From Rhodospirillales bacterium (GTDB lineage Bacteria > Pseudomonadota > Gammaproteobacteria > Steroidobacterales > Rariloculaceae), in contig JAHEEO010000031.1 of NCBI GenBank assembly GCA_024640665.1, forward strand, positions 1 to 17,820: 17,820 bases of DNA, given 5' to 3'. Made by a program: the position numbers and the translations under genes. The notes under the pieces are model-generated. The model was not told the origin of the DNA. It was given only the letters and a program-made list of their open reading frames with translations, and searched no databases. Below are positions 1-6,652 of the stretch, in pieces. Position 1 is the first letter of the stretch, and the number at the start of each line of letters is the position of its first letter.

Positions 1-1011
1 CTTCGCCTGATCTTCTATGAGTTTACCAATCTGTACCGGCACACCTTTGCGCGCCTCGACGATCGCCGTCTGCACCGCATTTTCAAACGCCACTTGGTCG
101 GCCCCACCATGACTCTTCAATACAATGCCTGTTAAACCGACCAGGCTTGCACCGTTGTAACGCCGTGAATCCAGTCGATTGCGCAATGCATTCAGCGCCG
201 ACCTCGCACCCAAACCTTGAAGGCGCCTTAGTGCACTGCGATTGAATTCTTCTTTGAGAAACGAGCCAACCAGACTTGCGAGGCCTTCCATCGTCTTAAT
301 GGCAACGTTGCCAACGAACCCATCGCTAACGACAACATCAACGTCTGCATTGAAAATACCGTCACCTTCAACAAATCCGATGTAGTTGAGGCTGCTATTA
401 GCGAGCAATTGACCGGCTTCGCGCACCGTCTCATTGCCTTTCAATTCTTCCTGACCAATGTTGAGCAATCCGATTTTCGGGCGCTCCTTATCGAGCATAT
501 CTCGCGCAATCACAGACCCCATAATGCCAAACTGAAAAAGCTGCTCAGCAGTGCAACCTACGTTGGCACCCATATCGAGCATGAACGTACGGCCATACAA
601 CGAAGGCACGGAGGAAATGATGGCTGGACGGTCGATTCCCGGCAGGGTTTTCAAGACGTATTTGGCTGTGGCCATTAGCGCGCCGGTGTTCCCCGCGCTC
701 ACACAGGCATCCGCCTCGCCTGCTTTCACCAGCTCTATTGCCTTGCGCATCGAAGAGTCTTTCTTGCGGCGCAGTGCATCGACCGGTGATTCATCCATAG
801 CGACAACTTCAGAGGCATGCTTGAATTGCAGCCGATTACCGAAGCGATCACCCACTTCTTGCTCCACCGATGAAAGCACGGCAGGAAGCCCGACCAGCGT
901 GAGATTGACTGAGTCGTCTTTTTCCATGACCGCCATTGCAGCCGGAATGACAACTTCAGGTCCTCGGTCGCCCCCCATCGCATCCAAGGCGATTGTAACC
1001 TTGCGGCTCAT
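1..1011 (-). CDS. plsX: PlsX, phosphate acyltransferase (3' end cut by window edge)
   Basis: PlsX converts acyl-ACP plus phosphate to acyl-phosphate, the donor PlsY uses for the first acylation of glycerol-3-phosphate in phospholipid synthesis; it is a soluble, membrane-associated enzyme. Reading the minus strand from the ATG at 1011 gives 337 codons without a stop. The sequence has the family hallmarks: DAMGGDRGP at residues 10-18, SAGNTGALMA at 105-114, LDMGAN at 145-150, LLNIGQEELKG at 182-192, SDGFVGNVAIKTMEG at 229-243 and KSHGGAD at 299-305. Family members are about 340-356 residues, so only a few C-terminal residues should lie outside the window. It follows rpmF by 67 bases on the same strand, the usual yceD-rpmF-plsX-fab arrangement. 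No clear Shine-Dalgarno precedes the ATG. Confidence 0.96.
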   Translation of the reverse strand, partial: MSRKVTIALDAMGGDRGPEVVIPAAMAVMEKDDSVNLTLVGLPAVLSSVEQEVGDRFGNRLQFKHASEVVAMDESPVDALRRKKDSSMRKAIELVKAGEADACVSAGNTGALMATAKYVLKTLPGIDRPAIISSVPSLYGRTFMLDMGANVGCTAEQLFQFGIMGSVIARDMLDKERPKIGLLNIGQEELKGNETVREAGQLLANSSLNYIGFVEGDGIFNADVDVVVSDGFVGNVAIKTMEGLASLVGSFLKEEFNRSALRRLQGLGARSALNALRNRLDSRRYNGASLVGLTGIVLKSHGGADQVAFENAVQTAIVEARKGVPVQIGKLIEDQAK

Positions 1012-1078
1012 GTAAATCGTTTGCGAATCAGGCGGGGCGAAACACTAAACGTGGCGTTCAGCACAACGACAAAGTTGC

Positions 1079-1276
1079 CTATTCGTCTTCAGCCTCTGCC
1101 TCTTGTGGCACTTCCACCACTTTGCGGCCACGGTAGAAGCCATCGGCAGAAACATGGTGACGTACATGCGTTTCTCCCGTTTCTTGTTCTACAGATAGGG
1201 CACGACCGCGCAGTGCGTCATGGGAACGACGCATCCCGCGTCTGGATGGAGTTTTTCGACTTTTTTGCACTGCCAT
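1079..1276 (-). CDS. rpmF: 50S ribosomal protein bL32
   Basis: A 65-residue basic protein beginning MAVQKSRKTPSRRGMRRSHDA, the standard bL32 N-terminus, with the conserved HVRHHVSADGFYRGRKV segment at about residues 38-54. It is a structural protein of the large ribosomal subunit. It lacks the paired CxxC motifs of zinc-binding L32 forms, as in E. coli L32, so this is the zinc-independent type. The C-terminus ends in an acidic EAEAEDE-like tail. The start at 1276 is preferred over an in-frame ATG at 1327 because it gives the family N-terminus and has a good GAGGAG Shine-Dalgarno at about 1284-1289. Its ATG shares one base with the stop codon of yceD (TAATG), which suggests translational coupling. 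Confidence 0.97.
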   Translation of the reverse strand: MAVQKSRKTPSRRGMRRSHDALRGRALSVEQETGETHVRHHVSADGFYRGRKVVEVPQEAEAEDE

Positions 1277-1752
1277 TAGTTTTCTCCTCGTGAGGCGGTG
1301 ACATTCTCGTACATTTTCCCACCACACTGTTTATCAGCATGTTTTGGGGCAAACGGCACCGCGACTATCAATTCATCTTCGACCAACGCCTGCGGGCTAA
1401 ATCGATCATCGCGAACGACGATGGGCTCAACCTGTTCCGGCAAATACTGCTCCATTGATTCGCGAGCAATAATGCCAAACTCAACACGGTCTTTGATCTC
1501 CAACTCAAACGGTTCAAGACAACGCTGACACACCACCGTGAGTTTCGCCTCATAACTCAGTGATAGCGCCTGCCAGCTAGAACCCCCAACCGCGAACCCG
1601 AAGCTAACCGTTACAGTACCCTGGTCGGCGTGCAGGTAATCCGACAGCCTTGCCAGTTCGGCAAGCTTGAATTCGCTACATATATTTGCCCGGCGCTCGG
1701 CCAGAGCCTCAATCTCGGCGGGAGTGTACCATGCACGCATTTGAGCCGGCAT
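1276..1752 (-). CDS. yceD: YceD/DUF177 family 23S rRNA accumulation protein
   Basis: A protein of 158 residues (154 if the second ATG at 1740 is used). It has the DUF177 hallmark CQRCLEPFELE near the middle, then a conserved ALVEDELIVAVPFAPKH segment and a C-terminal CGGK that adds a further cysteine. YceD is required for normal accumulation of 23S rRNA in E. coli and is encoded just upstream of rpmF in most bacteria, as here. The predicted promoter at 1762-1790 would start transcription at about 1755. The ATG at 1752 would then be almost leaderless, so the ATG at 1740 (MRAWYTPAEIE) is a credible alternative. The gene ends by overlapping the rpmF start by one base. The family is secure; the exact start is not. 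Confidence 0.92.
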   Translation of the reverse strand: MPAQMRAWYTPAEIEALAERRANICSEFKLAELARLSDYLHADQGTVTVSFGFAVGGSSWQALSLSYEAKLTVVCQRCLEPFELEIKDRVEFGIIARESMEQYLPEQVEPIVVRDDRFSPQALVEDELIVAVPFAPKHADKQCGGKMYENVTASRGEN

Positions 1753-1761
1753 AATCGGCCA

Positions 1762-1790
1762 AGAATAAGGATATAGCCCCAGGCTGTCAA
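1762..1790 (-). promoter_or_regulatory. Sigma-70-type promoter for yceD-rpmF-plsX
   Basis: On the minus strand, TTGACA (1790-1785) is a perfect -35 hexamer. It is followed after 17 bases by TATTCT (1767-1762), which matches the TATAAT -10 consensus at four of six positions. It lies in the 47-base gap between the divergent yceF and yceD genes and points into the yceD operon. The start point is inferred at about 1755. Confidence 0.65.
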
Positions 1791-1799
1791 AATAACGCT

Positions 1800-2369
1800 A
1801 TGAAACACCTGATCCTGGCCTCGACATCGCCGTACCGCCGCGAGCTACTGCAGCGTCTTGGCCTTGCATTCAGCGCCATTGACCCTGGAATCCAAGAGGC
1901 TGTGATCGAAGGTGAGTCGCCGCCTGAGCGCGCGCTGCGCCTGGCGACTGAAAAAGCGCGCGCCTGCGCATGCGCTGGCAGTGTCGTGATCGGATCCGAC
2001 CAGGTCGCAGCGCGAGGCCGCAAGGTGCTCCACAAACCTGGCTCTGCAGAGATCGCAATCCAGCAGCTCGTCGACTGCCAGGGCCAGCAAGTCGACTTTT
2101 TTACCGGCGTCACCATTTTTGATGGCCAAACATGGCAATCGACGATCGATCACACAACTGTCGTGTTCAAGAATCAATCGCGAGCCGCGATTGAGCGGTA
2201 TGTCTCACTCGAACAACCACTAAATTGCGCGGGCGGGTTCAAGGTGGAAGGCTTAGGCATAGCATTGTTTGAACGCGTCGAGTCAACAGACCCAACGGCA
2301 CTCATCGGCTTACCGATGATTTGGGTAGCCGAGACATTACGGACGATGGGGCTAGACCCACTCGGCTAA
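1800..2369 (+). CDS. yceF: Maf-family nucleotide pyrophosphatase, YceF type (7-methyl-GTP pyrophosphatase)
   Basis: A 189-residue Maf/HAM1-fold protein. It opens with LILASTSPYRRELL (residues 4-17), the Maf signature loop, and has IGSDQVA at 64-70 carrying the catalytic-type aspartate. NCAGGFKVEGLGIALFERV in the second half and a DPTALIGLPM segment follow. These match E. coli YceF (m7GTP pyrophosphatase) more closely than YhdE (dTTP/UTP pyrophosphatase), for example CAG-F-EG-GI-LFER and LVGLPLI. The role is housecleaning hydrolysis of modified nucleoside triphosphates to monophosphates in the cytoplasm. The ATG at 1800 gives the normal family N-terminus; no strong Shine-Dalgarno or plus-strand promoter is visible. 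The gene diverges from yceD and its TAA overlaps the rluC stop on the other strand. Confidence 0.93.
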   Translation: MKHLILASTSPYRRELLQRLGLAFSAIDPGIQEAVIEGESPPERALRLATEKARACACAGSVVIGSDQVAARGRKVLHKPGSAEIAIQQLVDCQGQQVDFFTGVTIFDGQTWQSTIDHTTVVFKNQSRAAIERYVSLEQPLNCAGGFKVEGLGIALFERVESTDPTALIGLPMIWVAETLRTMGLDPLG

Positions 2370-3352
2370 TCGGGGTACTTCGCGGCAAGCCGACGAACGG
2401 CGGCTTGAAGCTCTGTTGGCAAAGGCACACTGATTCCAAAGAGTTGCTCGCTGGCAGGCCAGCGAAAACTGAGCGACGTCGCATGCAAGAACATGCGCTG
2501 AAGACCCAATTCTTGCATCGCCGCATTGAAAGACTCAGACCCATACCGCGAATCGCCTGCAATGGGGTGACCGACTGCCGCCGCGTGTACCCGAATTTGG
2601 TGCGTTCTGCCGGTTTCGATCTTGATGCCAACGAGCGTTGCGAAATTTCCAAACCTGCGCACTGGGTGAAAGTGCGACTTCGCTGACTTACCGGCAGCAT
2701 CAACGCGCACTCGTGCTTCACCCCCAATGCGGCGGGTGGCTAACGCCAAATCGACACAACGTAGCTTGCGTGGCCATGCCCCGGCAACGAGCGCAAAATA
2801 GTACTTATCCAACGCATTTTCACGAAATACACCGTGCAATGCCCGTAAAGCACTGCGACGCTTCGCGATCAGCAGACACCCGGAAGTATCGCGATCAATT
2901 CGATGAATCAGCTCGAGGGCTTTTTGCTCTGGCCTGATCGAGCGAAGAGCTTCAATACAACCGACGTTGATACCGCTGCCACCGTGAACCGCCAAACCCG
3001 ACGGCTTATCGACCAGCAGGATTCGCTCATCTTCATAAACAATTCGATCTTCAAGCCATGCAAAACTACCCGTCTTAGCGTGAGCGGCCTCCGTCACGTT
3101 ACGGGCGACCGGCGGGATTCTGACTCGATCACCAGCTTGAATTCGATAGCTTGGCGCGACCCGCTTCGAATTCACACGGACCTGGCCCGACCGCACAAGT
3201 CGATAGACATGGCTTCGTGGCACGCCCTTGAGGTAGGTGAGCAGGTAATTGTCTAAACGCTGACCCGCATAGTCGTCATCAACCTCGCGATAACTTGCAC
3301 TTGGCGCAGCGGGAGACCTGGATTGCGGCACTATTTGACTGGCCTTTTTCAA
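2366..3352 (-). CDS. rluC: 23S rRNA pseudouridine synthase RluC
   Basis: A 328-residue RluA-family pseudouridine synthase; E. coli RluC modifies 23S rRNA positions 955, 2504 and 2580. An S4 RNA-binding domain spans about residues 30-90 (GQRLDNYLLTYLKGVPRSHVY). The catalytic motif HRIDRDTSG is at 150-158, with D153 as the expected nucleophile. KPSGLAVHGGSG (117-127) and GRTHQIRVH further on are also typical. The start appears to be TTG at 3352; no ATG lies in a suitable place before the S4 domain. An AGGAG at 3370-3366 precedes it at a rather long spacing of about 13 bases. The first 25 residues are a low-complexity extension typical of the family. The gene is divergent from rne, as in E. coli, and convergent with yceF with overlapping stops. 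Confidence 0.94.
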   Translation of the reverse strand: MKKASQIVPQSRSPAAPSASYREVDDDYAGQRLDNYLLTYLKGVPRSHVYRLVRSGQVRVNSKRVAPSYRIQAGDRVRIPPVARNVTEAAHAKTGSFAWLEDRIVYEDERILLVDKPSGLAVHGGSGINVGCIEALRSIRPEQKALELIHRIDRDTSGCLLIAKRRSALRALHGVFRENALDKYYFALVAGAWPRKLRCVDLALATRRIGGEARVRVDAAGKSAKSHFHPVRRFGNFATLVGIKIETGRTHQIRVHAAAVGHPIAGDSRYGSESFNAAMQELGLQRMFLHATSLSFRWPASEQLFGISVPLPTELQAAVRRLAAKYPD

Positions 3353-3380
3353 TTGAGAGCCCGAACTCCTATGTTATAGT
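3353..3380 (+). promoter_or_regulatory. Candidate rne promoter
   Basis: TTGAGA (3353-3358) and TATAGT (3375-3380) are separated by 16 bases, a good match to sigma-70 hexamers. Transcription would begin near 3387 and give a leader of about 285 bases before the rne ATG, comparable to the long leader of E. coli rne. The same bases read on the other strand give TATAAC (3378-3373), a possible -10 pointing toward rluC. Confidence 0.55.
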
Positions 3381-3386
3381 ACGGTT

Positions 3387-3671
3387 ACCGAGGATGCGTG
3401 GACATTGAGAAGCTCACGCCCCACGATTTTTTCGATCGGCTCAATGGGGGGCCGGTTGTGTTAAATATTCTTTACCGGCGCCTGAATCTGAGCGTGTCGC
3501 GATAGTTGGTCAACCAATGATTCGGCCTTACCTAAGTGGCGAATCGAACAGCACAGGACCGTTACGAGATCATCATGCAGCAAGATATGCAGTTTCATGA
3601 CGAATCTACTCGAACGTCCATCGCGGATCGCTGTTTAAACTCCTGGCGCCTTCCCGAAAGGCTGAAAGTTT
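3387..3671 (+). promoter_or_regulatory. Long structured 5' leader of rne (candidate autoregulatory region)
   Basis: This gene-free stretch of the 319-base rluC-rne gap holds several inverted repeats. GCCGGT/ACCGGC (3451-3456 with 3474-3479) encloses an AT-rich 17-base loop. TTGGT/ACCAA lies at 3507-3518. GATTCG/CGAATC (3519-3524 with 3540-3545) can be extended by a CC/GG pair across a one-base bulge. GCCTT/AAGGC (3648-3652 with 3658-3662) has a five-base loop, and its 3' arm contains the AAGG that best serves as Shine-Dalgarno for the ATG at 3672. In E. coli the rne leader hairpins let RNase E cleave its own mRNA; a similar role here is inferred from position, length and structure. No convincing short gene is seen in it. 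Confidence 0.5.
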
Positions 3672-6044
3672 ATGAAGCGGATGTTAGTCAATGCAACTCA
3701 GCAAGAAGAGTTGCGCGTGGCCATGGTAGATGGCCAACGAATTTACGATCTTGACATAGAGGTTCCCTCCCGAGAACAACGTAAAGCCAATATCTATAAA
3801 GGGCGAATCACCCGGATAGAACCCAGCTTGGAAGCCGCGTTTATCGACTATGGCGCAGACCGCCATGGCTTCCTGCCGCTGAAAGAAATCTCCAGTGAAT
3901 ACTTCTTAAAAGAACCCGCTCAAGGCGAGCGCGTTCAGATTAAGGACGTTCTCAAAGAAGGCCAGGAAATAGTTGTTCAGGTCGAAAAAGAAGAACGCGG
4001 TAACAAAGGCGCAGCGCTGACCACCTATGTAAGTCTGGCTGGTCGCTTTATCGTGTTGATGCCGAACAACCCCCGCGCTGGGGGTGTCTCACGCCGCATT
4101 ACCGGCGATGACAGAGAAATCGTTCGACAGTCACTGGAAGAATTAAACCCGCCGGAAGGCATGGGTTGCATCATTCGCACTGCCGGCGTCGGCCGCAGCA
4201 GTGAGGAACTGAAATGGGATCTCCAATACCTTCTGAGTGTCTGGGAATCGATCATTGCAGTTGTCGTCACTCGCCCGGCCCCATTCCTGATCTATCAAGA
4301 AGGCAACGCCATTGTCCGGGCGATCCGCGATCATTTCTCCAACGAAATCGGCGAAATCCTCATCGACGATAAGGACGTTTACCAGGAAGCGCTGGACTTC
4401 ATGGAACGCGTCATTCCGCATAACGTGAAGAAACTCAAGTTTTACGAAGATCCTTCAGTACCCTTGTTTGGCCGCTTTCAAATTGAAAGCCAGATTGAGA
4501 ATGCATTCTCGCATCAGGTTTCGTTGCCTTCAGGTGGCAGCATCGTTATCGACCATACAGAAGCATTAACGGCTATCGACATCAACTCGGCGCGCGCGAC
4601 TAAGGGCGAAGATATTGAATCCACCGCGTTAAATACGAACCTCGAAGCCGCGGAAGAAATCGGTCGTCAATTGCGAATTCGCGATCTTGGTGGCCTCGTA
4701 GTCGTCGACTTTATCGATATGGGGCCCAATCGCAATCAACGCGACGTCGAAAATCGCTTGCGCGACGCCGTCAGAGCAGATCGTGCACGCGTTCAAATTG
4801 GACGAATCTCGCGTTTCGGACTGCTCGAAATGTCGCGTCAACGTCTCCGGCCCTCACTGGAAGAAGCGACACAACCGGTTTGCCCTCGATGTAACGGTCT
4901 GGGTAACGTGCGAAGTGTCGAGTCTTTGGCGCTCGCAATACTTCGGTTGATTGGCGAAGAGGCTCGCAAAGACCGCACGGCAAAGGTCATCGTGCGCGTC
5001 CCTATCGATGTCGGAAACTATCTGCTGAACGAAAAGCGCGAATGGCTCCAAGCCATCGAAGATGGCAACGATGCCAAGATCGTAACGGTGAGCGACCCAG
5101 CACTTGAAACGCCAAACTATTCGATTCGACGCGTTCGGGACGACGAAGTATCCCAGAGCGAAAATTCCACAACGAGTTATAAGCTCGCAGCACCAAAAGT
5201 TGATCCAAGCATCGCGTTCGAAAATTCGAAGGTGCTGCCAAAGGTAGAAGTGCCCGCCGTATCCGGCGTATTGCCGACGACACCAGCGCCAACGCCAACG
5301 CCAACGCCGCAACCCGTAAAACGGCAGCCTGCGAAGCCGCGTCGATCACTGTGGCAAATTCTGTTCGGGTGGCTCAAGCCGGAATCGCAGGAGAACCGCA
5401 ACGGAAGGAATGAACGCGGCGCACGCGGCCAATCCAAGCGACGCGGCCGTGGCCGCAGTACCAGCGGCGAGTCCAAAGGCAACAGCCCGCGCCGGAATCG
5501 TAGCCGCTCCGACGGCGGTCGTGCAGATACCAAACGCAGCGAATCCAATGCTGGCGAAGGCGGCCGCCCCGCAAAAAGCTCGAGAAGCAGAGGCGGCAAG
5601 AAGAACAGGGGACGCCGCGGTAGCGGTAACGCGAAGGCAGCTGCCAACCCCGCCGCCAACGCCGACGGGTCCGCACAAGCGGAGGGTTCATCTCGCCAGG
5701 GCGGCCGACCACGGCGTAAATCCAACTCGGATACCCAAAGCAGCGAAAGACAGTCGGAGTCGGGCACGCAAACCGGCCAACCGGCAGATACATCCAGCGA
5801 AGCCAAGCCCGTGACGCAACAAGTGAATACGAACAATCAGAACGGCCCCGCACCGGCGGCATCGGCCGTTGCTCGGCCACCTGCGACGTCGCCCGCTCCA
5901 CCGGCTGCGCCCGCCGCGACAGCCGCTGCTTCAGCGCCTGCACCTGCTGCTGCACCTGCACCTGCACCTGCTGCTGCACCTGCTGCTGCTGCCAGCACTG
6001 AACCAAAGCCCGCAGCACCGGGACCCACAGCCTCTGCAGATTAA
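3672..6044 (+). CDS. rne: Ribonuclease E
   Basis: A 790-residue endoribonuclease, the core of mRNA decay and rRNA/tRNA processing on the inner membrane face. The catalytic half closely follows E. coli RNase E: MKRMLVNATQQEELRVA start, S1 domain about residues 35-125 (KANIYKGRITRIEPSLEAAF), 5'-sensor/RNase H-like region, and the DNase I-like site with AIDINSAR (D303) and VVDFIDM (D346). The zinc link CPRC is at C404/C407, and the small domain runs to about 500. The C-terminal half is shorter than in E. coli (1061 residues). It has a hydrophobic-basic stretch SLWQILFGWLK at 559-569 resembling the membrane-binding segment A, an Arg/Gly/Ser-rich RNA-binding region at about 575-680, then a Pro/Ala-rich tail from about 725. 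I cannot identify RhlB-, enolase- or PNPase-binding motifs. The ATG at 3672 gives the exact family N-terminus. Confidence 0.98.
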   Translation: MKRMLVNATQQEELRVAMVDGQRIYDLDIEVPSREQRKANIYKGRITRIEPSLEAAFIDYGADRHGFLPLKEISSEYFLKEPAQGERVQIKDVLKEGQEIVVQVEKEERGNKGAALTTYVSLAGRFIVLMPNNPRAGGVSRRITGDDREIVRQSLEELNPPEGMGCIIRTAGVGRSSEELKWDLQYLLSVWESIIAVVVTRPAPFLIYQEGNAIVRAIRDHFSNEIGEILIDDKDVYQEALDFMERVIPHNVKKLKFYEDPSVPLFGRFQIESQIENAFSHQVSLPSGGSIVIDHTEALTAIDINSARATKGEDIESTALNTNLEAAEEIGRQLRIRDLGGLVVVDFIDMGPNRNQRDVENRLRDAVRADRARVQIGRISRFGLLEMSRQRLRPSLEEATQPVCPRCNGLGNVRSVESLALAILRLIGEEARKDRTAKVIVRVPIDVGNYLLNEKREWLQAIEDGNDAKIVTVSDPALETPNYSIRRVRDDEVSQSENSTTSYKLAAPKVDPSIAFENSKVLPKVEVPAVSGVLPTTPAPTPTPTPQPVKRQPAKPRRSLWQILFGWLKPESQENRNGRNERGARGQSKRRGRGRSTSGESKGNSPRRNRSRSDGGRADTKRSESNAGEGGRPAKSSRSRGGKKNRGRRGSGNAKAAANPAANADGSAQAEGSSRQGGRPRRKSNSDTQSSERQSESGTQTGQPADTSSEAKPVTQQVNTNNQNGPAPAASAVARPPATSPAPPAAPAATAAASAPAPAAAPAPAPAAAPAAAASTEPKPAAPGPTASAD
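5937..5993 (+). repeat. CACCTG/CTG microrepeat in the rne tail
   Basis: A 57-base tract made of CACCTG and CTG units encodes a run of alanines and prolines near the RNase E C-terminus. Because units are 3 or 6 bases long, slippage would change linker length without shifting the frame. A shorter repeat of the same kind (GCCAAC units) encodes PTPTPT at about 5288-5308. Confidence 0.8.
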
Positions 6045-6078
6045 TTGAGTTTCTGCCGCAAAGGCAGCGCTATTTCGC

Positions 6079-6110
6079 AGCCAACCGACGCTTATTTGCG
6101 TTGGTTGGCT
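6079..6110. terminator. Stem-loop between convergent rne and PTP genes
   Basis: AGCCAACC-G-ACGC (6079-6091) pairs with GCGT-T-GGTTGGCT (6098-6110). This forms a 13-pair stem with one G-U (read as RNA on the plus strand) and a TTATTT loop. A smaller CTGCC/GGCAG hairpin sits at 6053-6067. Neither is followed by a T-run on either strand, so this is not a textbook intrinsic terminator. It may mark mRNA 3' ends or slow convergent polymerases. The loop contains the stop codon of the phosphatase gene on the minus strand. Confidence 0.4.
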
Positions 6111-6652
6111 ATAACGTGTGCCAGTAAGCCGTTAGAGGCAATTTCGACCAAATCAAGAACGCGTTCGAAACCAGTAACGCCGCCGTAATAAGGGTCCGGC
6201 ACATCCACGTAATCAACTTCTTCTGCAAATTCCAAAAACAAGCGAATTCGGTCATGCAATTCTGCAGGACAGCGATCGCGTAATGTCTCCAGATTTAAGC
6301 TATCCATCACCAGTATCAAGTCGAAGCGTTCAAAATCAGCATCGTCGACTCGACGAGAACGAATCGCGTCCAAATCTATGCCGCGGCGTTCAGCAGCCCG
6401 GCGGGCACGCCGGTCCGGCGGCTCGCCGACGTGATAGGCGTGAGTGCCAGCTGAGTCGATGTACAACTTTAATTGCGGCGCGTGGGTTTCAACATGCGTT
6501 CGAAAGACACCCTCAGCCGTGGGTGAACGACAAATATTTCCCATGCAGACAAACAGAATGCGGTAGTCAGCGACATCAATTTCCACTTTATTCAGATCTC
6601 TATCTCGTTTAAAGAACCGAGCAATTTTCCGTAACAATTTAACTTGCCCCAT
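6092..6652 (-). CDS. Low-molecular-weight protein tyrosine phosphatase
   Basis: A cytoplasmic phosphatase of the Wzb/Etp/arsenate-reductase-like LMW-PTP fold. The P-loop ILFVCMGNICRSPTAEGV is near residues 32-49 (nucleophile C36, R42, counted from the ATG at 6652). The general-acid loop VPDPYYGG is at 151-158 (D153), and STAG-like DSAGTHAYHVGEPPDRRA is at 66-83. From the ATG at 6652 it is 186 residues, longer than the usual 145-165, with a basic extension (KLLRKIARFFKRDR) before the domain. A GTG at 6586 would give 164 residues and a more typical N-terminus. The ATG start overlaps the 3' end of kdsB by 14 bases. No tyrosine kinase or capsule gene is nearby, so the substrate is unknown. The gene ends inside the loop of a strong stem-loop and converges on rne. 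Confidence 0.88.
   Translation of the reverse strand: MGQVKLLRKIARFFKRDRDLNKVEIDVADYRILFVCMGNICRSPTAEGVFRTHVETHAPQLKLYIDSAGTHAYHVGEPPDRRARRAAERRGIDLDAIRSRRVDDADFERFDLILVMDSLNLETLRDRCPAELHDRIRLFLEFAEEVDYVDVPDPYYGGVTGFERVLDLVEIASNGLLAHVIANQRK

Noticed and set aside
551..1015. Plus-strand open frame of 154 codons opposite plsX
   Set aside because: It is antisense to a clear plsX sequence that is open over its full length, and its product has no recognisable domain.
3536..3754. Open frame of 72 codons in the rne leader running into rne
   Set aside because: It overlaps the rne start in another frame and has no Shine-Dalgarno or family similarity.
5177..6018. Long open frames antisense to and out of frame with the RNase E tail (minus 5177-5836 and 5374-6018; plus 5410-5814)
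   Set aside because: They arise from the repetitive, GC-biased Arg/Pro/Ala coding of rne and give low-complexity proteins with no family resemblance.
6053..6110. Rho-independent terminator for rne or the phosphatase
   Set aside because: The hairpins are clear but no T-run follows on either strand, so the terminator label is kept only at low confidence.
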